From assembly GCF_009727055.1 (NCBI RefSeq), contig NC_052358.1, forward strand, positions 41,405,337 to 41,469,336: 64,000 nucleotides of DNA, written 5' to 3'. Of this stretch, positions 1-10,284 are shown piece by piece. Made by a program: the position numbers and the translations under genes. This stretch comes from Benincasa hispida. Taxonomy: Eukaryota > Streptophyta > Magnoliopsida > Cucurbitales > Cucurbitaceae. How positions within the stretch are numbered: position 1 is the first letter of the stretch; each line of letters starts with the position of its first letter. The notes under the pieces were generated by a model. It worked only from the letters and a program-made list of their open reading frames with translations. It had not been told where the DNA came from and did not search any database.

Positions 1-1196
1 AATTTTAATATGAATCCAGTTCATATTATTTATTATATGAATCTTATTAAAATAAATTAAATATCTCATAATATATAGATTAATTTTGAATCCTCTTCAA
101 AATTAGCTTTATAATATAATGTATTTATATACATTGTATTAATTGTATCTTATACAGGTAATTTACATTACTTAATTTCATTTGAACAATTCAAATTCTT
201 CCAAAACAGTATGATCCTTGTTTTACCCTTAGTGACCTAGTAGCAAGATCTAATTGACCTATAGATTAAAAGCTCCAATGACCCAAGATTAATTTATTAA
301 AATCTTTAATTACATTAATCAACTTTCATTAACTGTGAATCACTCCACTAAAAAACCATAAATGCACTCTTCGCATTGTAGAATATTTATATGTCCATTG
401 ATTTAACCACGTAAGTCAATCCTTCACAAGTTGTTTATAACTATAGTTGGGTCAAATAACCATTTTTATCCCAATAGTTACCTCTTAATCCTTAAGTACC
501 ACTGATCTTGTAATGAATAATCTATTTATGATCCAACTATAAAACAAAATCTCTCTCGAGTTAATAAGAGGGTGGGATCTTATTGTTCAAGTTCTGGTGT
601 CAGCACTTAAGAGAAAAACCTATCTACTTACTCTAAATTCAGGAAGGAGTGAATTCCATCTCGTGTAGCTATGTTTCTAGCTCCCCCACTCGATATCATC
701 CCCACAATGGTAGGTATATTGAGTTGGCGACTAGGGCCACTCTCACCCATACAAATCAAAGGCCAACCTTCATTAGCAGGAGTTCATAACTCATTCAGGA
801 TTGAGATCGAGTTACATAAGGTCATCGTTTGACAAACTCATTGTATAGGATACTACACTCACAAATCTTCACATGAATGATTTGGATCAAATCGTTTGCA
901 ACACTTACAACATTTGTAACACATACAAAATGGGTCGTATCTATTGTGTCACCAGGATAAGACACACAACTTTATCTATATACTATAGACCTTTTTTGTT
1001 ATTACTTGAACACGATCTACTTATATGTCAACCACATATTGTTCAAGTTATATTAAATAATCTTGAATCTTAATTTATTGGATTTGAGTTATGTAAGAAA
1101 ATAAATAACACTTTATTTGTTAGAATAATAACATTTTATTTATTTAATAATTTGTTTACAATTTATAGACCACGAGATTAAGGCATAACCCTAACA
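1..1196 (-). mobile_element. Copia-type LTR, 5' part (continues left of the window)
   Basis: Read on the minus strand this LTR begins with TGTTAGGGTTATGCC at 1196 and runs off the left edge. It carries the same ordered blocks as the LTRs at 8076-9929, 41.4-42.9 kb and 48.2-49.8 kb: the 'gtaccactgatc' block near 496, a 'caactcattgtataggat' type block near 835-851, and the 'gtaacac...aaaatgggtcgtatc' block near 916-940. No polypurine tract precedes it at 1197-1220, so I cannot tell a solo LTR from a truncated element. The short frames inside it look like chance frames in LTR DNA. Confidence 0.7.
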
Positions 1197-1740
1197 AGAA
1201 TAACATACAGTGATTTACGTGGAAAGCCCAAAACAAATTAGGGTAAAAATCATGGATAAGGATAGAAGAATTCCACTATATAACATAGGAGGTATAAACA
1301 TTATTTCTTACAGAGAAATAACAAATTCTCTTATAAGAAGAAACTCTCTCTATTTTATCTCACTCAGTTGTTGGAGATTTTGGGATGATTTAGCAATCAT
1401 GAGTCTCCACCTATTTATAGCCCAAAGAAACTTGGCCACCAAGCAAATCTAATAGCTCCAACTTATCCTTGATAGATGTGAAAAATCCAATGACTCCAAT
1501 TCTCCTTGATAAATGTGAAAGATCTAATGACTATCAATTGATTTTGAATAAAGTGTAAGATCCAGTGACTCAGAATTGTCTCCAATAAACTTCATTTAAT
1601 TTTGAATAAAGTGTAAGATACTTAGATCCAATGACCCAAAATTGTCTACAAGAAACTTCTTGAATAATAAGGAAATTTCTTAATGATTATCCAACAAACA
1701 AATCCAAAACTAAGTACTCTAAGTCTTATTCTTCCACTTT
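1197..1740 (-). repeat. LTR-like or promoter-like block with TATAAATAGG on the minus strand
   Basis: The stretch has no convincing coding frame. On the minus strand it contains GGCTATAAATAGG (about 1410-1424) followed by A/G-rich leader-like sequence and a 'ccacgtaaatcactgtatg' end near 1203-1222. The direct-repeat-like phrases 'ccaatgact' and 'gtgaaagatc' recur at 1480-1640. This resembles the U3/R part of a plant LTR, but the borders were not found. Confidence 0.3.
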
Positions 1741-1974
1741 TTTTCTAAAACCATAATACTTGATTACTAGTTAGATTGTCAAGAGAAATAGAAAGAGATA
1801 GGGAGACGATGGAGGTTTCATATTAGAGTTTCACCCTCACTACAATGATATTGAAATAAGCTTCAATACTACAACATTAAATGAGACCCAACGAGGTTTT
1901 ACATATGAGAATGAACATAAACTAAATAACATAATGTAATATAAATGATAATTGTTTTAAATGACAAAACTGTA

Positions 1975-2165
1975 AGAAATATTTTCAAATATAGCAAAAT
2001 ATCATTGTCTATCACTTATAAACTTTCTTACTATATTTGATAGACAATGATAGTCACTGAAATACATCTGTCAATATCAGTGATAGATACTAATAGATAT
2101 GATACACAATGATATTTTACTATATTTATAAATAAATTGACTTATTTTCATATTTAAAAATAGAA
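1975..2165. repeat. Copy 1 of a dispersed stem-loop repeat (GTCTATCA/TGATAGAC family)
   Basis: The edges are 'tttcaaatatagcaaaatatca' on the left and 'gatattttactatatttataaa' on the right, which are near inverted complements. The middle holds tgtctatcact, gatagacaatgatag and cagtgatagata, so single strands can fold. The same layout recurs in at least six other places in the first 20 kb, which suggests a MITE-like family. It lies just past the stop codon of the acyltransferase gene and may contribute to its 3' region. Confidence 0.6.
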
Positions 2166-2192
2166 ATATAAAACACTTTATAATCGAAACTT

Positions 2193-3560
2193 CTATTTCA
2201 CTCCATCAAAAAACAGGGAAGAGAAAACATTCATAACATTCTCAGGAAGAGCAATTCCAACTTCAACTCCTCCATTCCCATTCCTACTCTCTGCCATTGA
2301 AAAACTCCCACTTGGATTTATCGAAACCATCTCCACTTTCTTACAACTTCCCCACCCAAAATCAATCTCATAAACTCCAAACCTTGGCGATCCCCCAACA
2401 ACAATTGTTTTATCTATTGGCATCTCATTTCTCCATCGCATAGCATTTTCTTCCAACATTTCCACTAATCTCTTCTCATTCACAACCTCTGTTATCTCTG
2501 TTATTCCCTCACTTATCTTCTTCGCAACCGTCGCCATAGCATTCTCTTCCTCAAATTCCCTCCCTTCAAAAATCACCGCATACCCACTTACCCCATTACC
2601 AAAATAATTAACCCCTCCTAATGTTTCCACACGAGGCCGCCAATCCACCAAGAACGACAAAGCAATCTTACTTCCTCCTTCAATTCGCTGCGATTTCACC
2701 AGACATGTCGAGACATAAGCGAACGTTAATACAAATGTCGTTAAATGTCGAATCGATGACGAAACTTCATTCACTTTTCTCCTTAGATTGTCTAAGTCAG
2801 CACGTTTAAGCTCAAACGTGCCACTAACCACATCGTCGGAAAGGACCACTTTTGAAGTAAGTGATGTAAGACGGCTTTTGGGATTTGAAATGAATGTTTC
2901 AAAATACTTATTGTAAAGTGATTGCAACCCATTAATTGGATCATTGGTAGCAGCTGTTCGATCAAAAACTGGAGTAGGGCGATGATTATTATTATTGGTT
3001 TTGGAAATGGAAGCCCATGATTTCAAGAACAGAGTGGAAGTTCTGCCATCAGCAACGACATGGTTGGTCGTAATGCCAATGGAGAATCCAGAATTGGGAA
3101 ACAGAGTGATTTGAAGAGACATAGCTGGAGCCATGGATTGAGATTTTGGGAGATAGGGGACGAGGAAATGAGATTGGTTTGCTATTTTGAGTTGATTTGA
3201 AGAGAGATGGTTGAAATCGGCGTCGGTTTTGGCGACGGTGAGGGAAACAGAGTCGCCGGGCTTGTAAAGAATGAAGGGATGTGGGGAGTGATTTGGCCAA
3301 ACGAGATTGCCGGCGAGAGGGAGGAAATGGGAAAGTGTGAGGGAGAGGGAATGTTTGAGAATTTGGAGGAATGAATCGAAGGGAAGAAGATGGTGATTTG
3401 AGGGGGAGTAAAAGAGAATGCGTTCTGTCGGGGGGCTTAGGAAGAACATAAGATCGAATAAAGTCAGAGGAAGACAGAAGTCAGAGGGAGGAGATTGTGA
3501 GGGAGAAATTTTGCAGACTTCCAAAACCTCCATTGATGGATTTTGTTGCTCCATTATCAT
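2193..3560 (-). CDS. BAHD acyltransferase, anthocyanin/phenolic-glucoside malonyltransferase-like
   Basis: The intact single-exon frame encodes 455 aa, the usual BAHD length. The catalytic HxxxD motif is HVVAD (residues 167-171) and the structural DFGWG motif is at 400-404. NYFGNG at 318-323 matches the YFGN-type motif of BAHD clade I, which holds anthocyanin and phenolic-glucoside malonyltransferases. From family knowledge, such soluble cytosolic enzymes move an acyl group from a CoA thioester (often malonyl-CoA) to a sugar hydroxyl of flavonoids, anthocyanins or other phenolic glycosides; the donor and acceptor here cannot be read from sequence. The start was set at the first Met, but Met3 two codons later is equally possible. 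No intron is needed and no frame break is seen. No clear TATA box was found above the start. No neighbouring gene of the same pathway is visible. Confidence 0.9.
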   Translation of the reverse strand: MIMEQQNPSMEVLEVCKISPSQSPPSDFCLPLTLFDLMFFLSPPTERILFYSPSNHHLLPFDSFLQILKHSLSLTLSHFLPLAGNLVWPNHSPHPFILYKPGDSVSLTVAKTDADFNHLSSNQLKIANQSHFLVPYLPKSQSMAPAMSLQITLFPNSGFSIGITTNHVVADGRTSTLFLKSWASISKTNNNNHRPTPVFDRTAATNDPINGLQSLYNKYFETFISNPKSRLTSLTSKVVLSDDVVSGTFELKRADLDNLRRKVNEVSSSIRHLTTFVLTFAYVSTCLVKSQRIEGGSKIALSFLVDWRPRVETLGGVNYFGNGVSGYAVIFEGREFEEENAMATVAKKISEGITEITEVVNEKRLVEMLEENAMRWRNEMPIDKTIVVGGSPRFGVYEIDFGWGSCKKVEMVSINPSGSFSMAESRNGNGGVEVGIALPENVMNVFSSLFFDGVK

Positions 3561-3599
3561 AGTTGCAAGAAGTGAGATATGGGTATGCTTTTATGCTTA

Positions 3600-4780
3600 A
3601 TTTAGTTCCTTTTTCCTGTACTTTAAGATAATAATTTCGGATCAATTATTTGAAATTACGGAAATGGTGACAGATAGAAAAGGATCCCATGATCCTCAAC
3701 CGAAGAGTTTTCGATTTTCATATTTCAAACGTCGACTTTACATTCACTCCCGGAAATTGAAACAGGAAAACAACTTTTGTTTATAATCCGAATTCTGTTT
3801 TATATTTTTAGATTTATTGAATTCAGCAAATGTATGATTGACAGACAATTCAAGTACTGTTTTTAAAAACTGATTTTGGATTATTTGATCTAAATGATTT
3901 AAATTTTGAAAACAAGATTTTTAAGTTTTAGTTGCATTCAAAATTTGAATATTAAGATTTAAAATGTAAAATTATATTAAATAAAAATAAAAATATTTAG
4001 AAATATAATATGACATGTTATAAACTCAATTCAATCTTTTGAAAATTAAAATAAGTATTATGTAGTATATTATAAATTAGGTTAAATTCCAAATCTGATC
4101 CCTATGGTTTTGCTAAAATTAAAAGTTAGTCCATATGATTTTAAAATTTAGAATTTAGTTCCTATGATTTGATAACAACTTCATATATAGTCTCTATGGT
4201 TTGTTAAATCCGGTTAAATAGTCCCTATCATAGGTCCATATGGACTATTTATGAAGCCTTTATCAAACTATGGTGGTAAAATTTAATTATAAACTATAAG
4301 ACCTAAATTTTAACTTCTTCTAAACTATTGGGACAAAAAAATTTAATTATCCTATAAATTATATAATATTACAAAATGATAATTATATAATTTTTTTAAA
4401 CATAAAACCATGTTCATAAATAAATTAATAATAGTCCATTGTCAACTAATATTTAATGGATAACTACAACTAGTTTTAAATTATTTAAATTAGAATTCAA
4501 TGTTCTGAATTCCGCTACCAAACACATATTTGAAAACCTGAAATATAACTTTTTTTTTTCTTTTATCTAATCCATTGTGTTTCAGATTTCTGTTTTCTGA
4601 TTTTCTACCATATAGGCTCTTAGTATTTGAACTTTAATGAGCAATTCAATCTCTATACTTTACGATTTATAACTATTAATATTTATTATGAAAAATATTA
4701 TTAAAATTTAATGAAATTTCTTATACATGTATATTAATAAAGTGAAAAGAAACCAATTTTTGTTATAAACTATAAGGGAA
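3600..4780. other. AT-rich spacer with decayed 'agtccctatggtttg' repeat phrases
   Basis: No coding frame is supported. Around 4083-4345 several phrases of the type 'gtccctatggttt', 'ttagttcctatgattt' and 'agtctctatggtttg' follow each other, partly facing inverted forms ('aaactatgg', 'aaactataagacc'). This is typical of decayed fold-back DNA elements in plant spacers. The rest is simple AT-rich DNA. Confidence 0.4.
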
Positions 4781-5320
4781 TAATACCTTTTTGGTCCCTA
4801 AATTTTGGCTTTAATTTCTATTTGGTCTCTAGATTTTAAATTGTTATACATTTAGTTCTTAACTTTTGAGTTTTGTTTCATACTCTCTAAGTTTCAAAAT
4901 GTTACAATTTTACTTTGAGATTTGAATTTTGTTTCAATTTGGTCTTTGGGTTCCAAGATTTTACATTTTCAATCTAAATTTTTCATTTAATACTTATTTT
5001 CAATCCTGGACGTCAATTTCTACTATTAATTAAAAATATTTATGAAGTGAAATTTTAAATTTAATTTTAAAAGTGATAAAAATAAAGAAATTTAATTAAT
5101 TACAATTCTTTTAACGATTTTTAATTTATTAATATAAATTAACTCTAAAGATGAAAAGTGAGTATTTAATGGAAAATCGAGGTTGTAAGTATAAATCATG
5201 GAATACAGGGACCAAACTGAAGCAAAACTCAACTGTCAAGAGTAAAATTGTAACTTTTAAAATCTAGGGACTAAATAGAAAGACCCAAAATTTAGGGGCT
5301 AAAAGTGTTTTTTTTTTCAA
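4780..5320. mobile_element. Fold-back DNA element with long terminal inverted repeats
   Basis: The left arm (about 4785-4935) reads 'tttttggtccctaaattttgg', then 'tatttggtctctagatttta', then 'acaattttactttgag'. The right arm (about 5200-5320), read in reverse complement, gives 'ttttagcccctaaattttgg', 'tatttagtccctagatttta' and 'acaattttactcttgaca'. The arms therefore match over roughly 100 bp with substitutions and small gaps. No transposase frame is present, so it is non-autonomous. Long arms fit a Mutator-like or fold-back MITE. The target duplication was not resolved. Confidence 0.6.
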
Positions 5321-5414
5321 ACGATAAAGATGAAGTTGTTACATAATAAAGTTACACTTAACTTTGAGGGTAATAGCATTGGTAGCACTTTTAGGAATAA
5401 TAATTAATTGTATA

Positions 5415-5775
5415 GCAACCTTTTAAAAGAATTGCAAAATATAGCCAAATGTTATAGATTCCTACCAGTGGCACAGGGAGTGTTTGAATTAACTTTTCAA
5501 GTGCTTAATTTTGAAAATAAGTAATTTTGGAAAAAATTGAAGCGTTTAACAACCACTCAAAATAACTTTTGATATAGTTTCAAAGAATTAAAAATATTTT
5601 TTTCTCTAGTCAATCCAAAGGGGTCAATATAGTTTGTCGCTAGTAGACCCCTAGTAGTAAATTGATCTATCATTGATAGATTTCAAAACCTATATTTTGT
5701 TGTATCTACACCAAATTTTACATTATACTATATCTGCAAATATTTTAGATCTGATTGCTATATTTGTAACGGTTC
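5415..5775. repeat. Copy 2 of the stem-loop repeat, broken by extra sequence
   Basis: The left edge is 'gaattgcaaaatatagcc' (about 5430). The right edge has 'ttgatctatcattgatagat' (about 5663) and 'tatatctgcaaatattttagat' then 'gctatatttgtaacggtt' (5730-5775). Between them lies about 150 bp unlike the other copies (5470-5620), so this copy seems to have been interrupted or recombined. Confidence 0.4.
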
Positions 5776-6149
5776 TTAAATTAAATATTTTGCCATATGA
5801 TTAAATTGTTACAAAATTTGGATATTAAATTATAAACTTTTAAGTATTTAAATTTAAAAATAAGTCATTCAGTTCCGTTAAAACACAGTTTAAATAGAAA
5901 TAAATTTTTGAAGCATTTTTTGAAAAGCATTTATTTATTTATTTTGGTTTTTTCATATCAATTCAAAGAGAACTTAAATCATTAACCACTTAAATTGTTA
6001 CGTTTTTTTAATAGAAGTATGAGATGAGAAGTGTTTTTTTAACCTTTCATTTTTTTTTTTTTTTTTTCGTTTTCCTCAAAAGTGAGGAAGTGTAAGTCAA
6101 ATAAATCGCTGACAATATTCTTTGATTTACTCATCTTGTCTTTTTTCTT

Positions 6150-6340
6150 TTCGGCATGAAACACGTGGGTGGGGCCGGTGCTATCAAGAAAGAGAAAGAA
6201 GAAGAATACTTTTTAAATAATTGCTTTCAAGATGTGATAGACAAAAATGACTTATTTGGAGTTGGTTTTCAAATTTAGTCCTTTTCTAAAAATATTATTT
6301 TTTTTACCCAACAATATAAAATTACTGTAATGTCTTCAAC
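6150..6340 (+). promoter_or_regulatory. Possible promoter region with a G-box
   Basis: A CACGTG G-box lies at about 6162-6167 in 'aaacacgtgggtggggcc', the only GC-rich patch in AT-rich surroundings. A pyrimidine-rich block downstream (6350-6475) looks like a plant 5' leader. No protein-coding exon can be joined with confidence, so this is weakly supported. Confidence 0.25.
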
Positions 6341-6344
6341 ATTT

Positions 6345-6491
6345 CAAAAGTCACAAACCCTCCCTCCCAACTTACCCGTTTGACTTTTCCATTTCACCTT
6401 TCTATTTCCTCGCTCGATTTCGACTACATTTCCATTTCCTCCTTCCACTTTCCTTTTCGTTTGAAGATTATTTGGAATTTTCATCTAATCA
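6345..6491 (+). other. Possible non-coding first exon ending at a splice donor
   Basis: A C/T-rich, AUG-free stretch ends in 'tcatctaatcag|gtatagattttc', a good plant donor context (donor at about 6492). Plant leader exons often look like this and are followed by a T-rich intron start, as here. A possible partner acceptor is 'aaaaatgtag|gttata' near 7615. Without transcripts this remains a guess. Confidence 0.25.
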
Positions 6492-6699
6492 GGTATAGAT
6501 TTTCATTTTTTTCGCTCAATTTTAGTTTATCTTAAATACTATAAAATTATTGTTTTAAATCTACGTTAGAACAATGTTGAATGTTACTTTTTTTCCTTAA
6601 GAACATCATGGTCGCTCTTTTCTGAACAATTTGTGGGCCTAAAATTAATTTTTTTCCAAAAAAATCGAACCATTTTATCCTAAAATCGGTCTCTACTCG

Positions 6700-7540
6700 G
6701 CCGGGCTTCATGCGAGGGTGACCGGGTATGTGACCCGATGGGGCTAATGGTAAGAAGAGGGGGGAATGATTGGCACCCGACGTTAGACCGGTCGGGCGCA
6801 GAATGAGATTTGATCAAACTTCATACTATGAGTGTAGGGGAAGGGTACCCGATCGGGCTCATACGAGGGTAACCGGGCGAGGCTAATGAAAACATGAGGG
6901 GGAAGGGGACAGAACCGAGAAGGGGTGGGACTGGGTGGAAACAGGGAAGAATGCTTTACTATTTTTCGGCCAATCTTCAGCCCAACCAAGTATGAGATCG
7001 GGCCAAAAAACAGAAGAAAGATTGGGGACTGGATGCCCAGCCGAGACTAGGAAAGGTAGGATCGGGAAGGGGGCAGGACTGGATGGAAACTGGGAAGAAT
7101 GCTTTACTGTTTTTTGGCCTGGTATTCAGCCCAATCGGGTATGAGATCGAGCCAAAAAAACAGAAACTTATATATATATATATTATATATATATATATAT
7201 TAAAATATCAGTGTCGAGCCACAAGAGGTAGGATGGGAAGAGGAGGGATTGGGGCGCCCGATCGAGACTAGAAAGGGGTAGGACCGAAAAGGGGTAGGAC
7301 CGGGTGGAAACCGGGAAGAATGCTTTACTATTTTTTGGCCTGGTCTTCAGCCTGAATGGGTATAAGACCAAGCCAAAAAACAGAAGAAAGTTTTGGGGAT
7401 TAGGCGCTCGCCCGGGACTAGAAAGGGGCAGGATCGAGAAGGGGGCGGGACCGGGAAGGATCTTTATTGTTTTTTGGCCCAGTCTTTAGTCCACCAAGTA
7501 TGAGATCGGGCCAAAAAACAGAAGCTTACAATATATATAT
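6700..7540. repeat. GC-rich tandem repeat, unit about 148 bp, with an AT microsatellite insert
   Basis: The phrase 'gggaagaatgctttact' begins at 6944, 7092 and 7313, with a decayed copy at 7453. The spacings are 148, 221 and 140 bases. The longer step contains an expanded (TA)n tract near 7170-7200. An older pair, 'cgagggtgaccggg' at about 6712 and 'cgagggtaaccggg' at about 6863, has the same spacing, so the array probably starts near 6700. Each unit also has 'gagatcgggccaaaaaacag'. Frames in this block repeat because the units repeat; none looks like a gene. Confidence 0.8.
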
Positions 7541-7615
7541 TTTTTCTTTATAAATATTCTAACTCATTGTTGTGTTGTGTTGACTTCTAAATTATTTATT
7601 TGATGAAAAATGTAG

Positions 7616-7709
7616 GTTATAATGGAACTAGAAATGAAGCTTCATACTAATAATCATTTTCCTGCAGCCCTTTTATGTTGTTCCTATATAGGAAAGACTA
7701 TCCTTAAAG
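7616..7709 (+). other. Possible short coding exon, uncertain
   Basis: An acceptor-like 'aaaaatgtag' precedes 'gttataATGGAACTAG', and the frame MELEMKLHTNNHFPAALL continues to TAIL-like 'CCSYIGKTILK' before 'aaa|gtaaga', a good donor. The pattern LH..N...ALL...Y.G loosely recalls the first strand and helix of a GST-N-like domain, as at the N-terminus of eEF1B-gamma or some aminoacyl-tRNA synthetases. I could not find the following exons, so a broken gene or a chance frame are equally possible. Confidence 0.2.
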
Positions 7710-7749
7710 TAAGAAAAATCTAACTCCGACACAATTAGCCATGTTTAGA

Positions 7750-8011
7750 CAAACATGTTTTAGTCATCTCCTTGACACAAACATGTTTTAGTCCTCTCCT
7801 TGACACAAACATCATATTCAATGGACCATTGATTCATTATATTTTTCTTCGAGAGGTAGAGGAACCTAGGAGAGATGTTATTAGTTTTAATCTTCTGCGG
7901 GATAAGGTATCATTCAGCCAAATAAAGTTTATCCTTGTTACAGGATTGAAACATCAAACTAAAACTCTGAGGGAGAAAATTCTTTTGTTAGACTTAGAGC
8001 TAAGTATTTAA
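7750..8011 (+). pseudogene. DUF1985 domain fragment (MULE/Ulp1-type transposon-associated)
   Basis: An 80-codon plus-strand frame reads NGPLIHYIFLREVEEPRRD and then SFNLLRDKVSFSQIKFILV-TGLKH (7815-7955). This matches my knowledge of plant DUF1985, whose core is 'F.L.G..V.F...EF.LVTGLK'. DUF1985 proteins often lie in Mutator-like elements together with Ulp1-type cysteine protease domains. Here only part of the domain is present; the frame starts at an internal Met and stops at 8011, and no Ulp1 catalytic region follows because a copia LTR begins at 8076. It is probably a broken gene. A 28-bp tandem duplication ('aaacatgttttagtc' at about 7752 and 7780) lies at its 5' side. The family assignment is from remembered motifs only. 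Confidence 0.5.
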
Positions 8012-8075
8012 TGACAACGAGGGTATGAAGGCATATGAGTTGGACTCTATTTTTCCATCCTTTGAGTTCAAAAGT

Positions 8076-9929
8076 TGTAGGATTGTATCAGAAACAATAG
8101 AAGCAACAAGGATCATTAAACACTCCAATTCATTAATTTTGGCAAAATATAAAGCATGCTTTTGCAGAAACAAGTGAGTTTCATGACATACCTTTGTAGA
8201 ACTTCTTCAAAACTCGATCTTCAACTGCAATCTTCTCCGAATCTCATTGCAGACCACCTCAAGATCTTCCACACTATTCTCTTCATCTCTAGATTGAGTT
8301 GTGGGACTCAAAACAAGCTTGAACCAAGAGATTATTGAGAAGTACTCACAACAACAATTTGGTTGAAGAACACCTTCTTCACCACGATTTTTCAACTAAA
8401 ATTCTATTGATTGTATGCCTCAAAATCACTTCGTTCTTCTTTATTTATTACAGGTGAACATGCAAAAAAGAATGTTGCATGACTTGCAGCTCATGCTTGG
8501 AGTTAATGAAGAAGAGGAAATGAGTTTTGTGTGAGCATAAATAAGATGGATAATGGAATATCTCAATATTCCATTTGTGCATGGTTTTTTCAATTTTCCA
8601 ATTTATCTCAAAATCAAAACTTGATTTTTAAAATCCATTTTGATTTTAAAACTGAAAAAAAATAAACTTATAAAATTAATTTCATAAATTAATTTTTAAA
8701 TAAAACTAATTAATTTAATATCAAATATTAAATTAATTTTTACACATATCCATCTTTATATATTTAAATCATATTTAAATATAAACCCTTTTATTCCGTT
8801 TACTTCTCAAATTAAACAAGTAATTATATCTCATATAATTACTAATTCCCTTAATTATAATTTGAACGTTTCAAATTAACTTATCACGCTACTCTAGAGC
8901 TAATCCAATTACGAGCTAGTAGGGAACCTCGCAGACCTACAGATCATGGGCTCCAACAATCCGAGATTCATTGGCTAAACTCATTAGACCAAATTAACCC
9001 CTATTCGTTAACTAATGGGTCACTCCACTAAAGCCCATAATTGCATTCCCTTCACTGTAGATATATTATGTCCACATGATTTAACCATAATCAGCAAATT
9101 AACCCTTCGCAGGTTGTTCGTAATAACGACTGGGTCTGTTTTACTCTGAGATTACGTCTTGTTTCTCAAGTTTCTACTGATCCTTTAATGAACAATTGAT
9201 TGTTATCCAATCACTAAACCAAACTCTCTCAACCCAGTGAAATGGTGGGGCCCCTTGTTCAAAACTTGAATTCAGTTCTTGAGAGAACAACCTTTCTCTT
9301 ATTCCTAAATCGGGTAGGCGTGAACTTTGTCTTGCACTCTATGTCCCCAGCTATCTATTAGGTTTTACCCCTGAAATGGGAGGCTTATTGAGCCGGCGCT
9401 GTTGAGCCGACTCTTACTTATGCAAATCTAAGGATAATCCCGAATAAACAGGAGTTCATAGTTAGCTCAGGATTAAGAACGAGTTACTTTTTAGTGAAAT
9501 AGTTGGTCTTATATAGTAGACAACATTATAAAGTAAGATTGACTTATTTTTTGTTCCGATCTTATGCAAACTCATTGCATAGGATGCCCCCACTCCTCAT
9601 GTCATAACATATACAAATTAGGATCACATCGTATGTAACACTTTACAACTATTTGTAACAACTACAGAGTAGGCCGCATCCAATAGTGTTACCAGAATAA
9701 GGTACCTAATCTTATTCATGTATTATAGATCATTTTGACTATTTACTCGAACCTGATCCACTCTTATGTCTCCACATAAAATTCAAGTACTCATTTAATA
9801 GTCATGGGTCTTAATTTATTGGATTTAGACTTTCATATCTACGATTTATAAAATCAATAATAAGTTTATTGATTATAGAAAATGTTTATCATTTTACAAA
9901 TTGCGAGTTTTAGAACATAAAACTCAACA
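8076..9929 (-). mobile_element. Solo copia LTR (about 1.85 kb)
   Basis: On the minus strand it begins TGTTGAGTTTTATG at 9929 and ends ...CAATCCTACA at 8076. It matches block by block the 1817-bp LTR at 28389-30205 in the opposite orientation, including the last 28 bp after 'ccttgttgctt'. The flanks are aaagt (8071-8075) and aaagc (9930-9934), a 5-bp target duplication with one mismatch. No PBS or polypurine tract adjoins it, so it is best read as a solo LTR left by LTR-LTR recombination. It separates the DUF1985 fragment from whatever followed. Confidence 0.8.
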
Positions 9930-10284
9930 AAAGCGATGTTGATGCATTGATAATTGCATTGTTTTATTTTATTGAGTTTCCCATGATGGGTAGAGAGAGG
10001 AAAAAACAAATGAATTTTGAAAATTTAGCGATCATAGATGATTGGAATAGATTTTGTAATGAGAACTAGAGCAAGAAAATTTCCTACAAATAGATTTTCC
10101 AAACACGAGACATTTTCCTACCACTTATAACAAAAATGTATTAATGTAGTTAAAGAAAAAGAAAATAAAAAAATAGAAACTAAAAAGAAAAAACAGGTAC
10201 AACACCGAGTCAAAGTATAGTGTACATATTTTCCAGCCCAACCGGACTAGGGTTAACTCTACCTGGCCTCGAACCAGTCCTAGC

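Noticed and set aside
2621..3600. Frames on the plus strand and in another minus frame across the acyltransferase gene
   Set aside because: They overlap the BAHD frame, carry no motif and are explained as shadows of it.
6935..7489. Repeated METGKNALLFFG frames on the plus strand
   Set aside because: The repeated protein start is produced by the 148-bp tandem repeat, and each frame runs into unrelated sequence.
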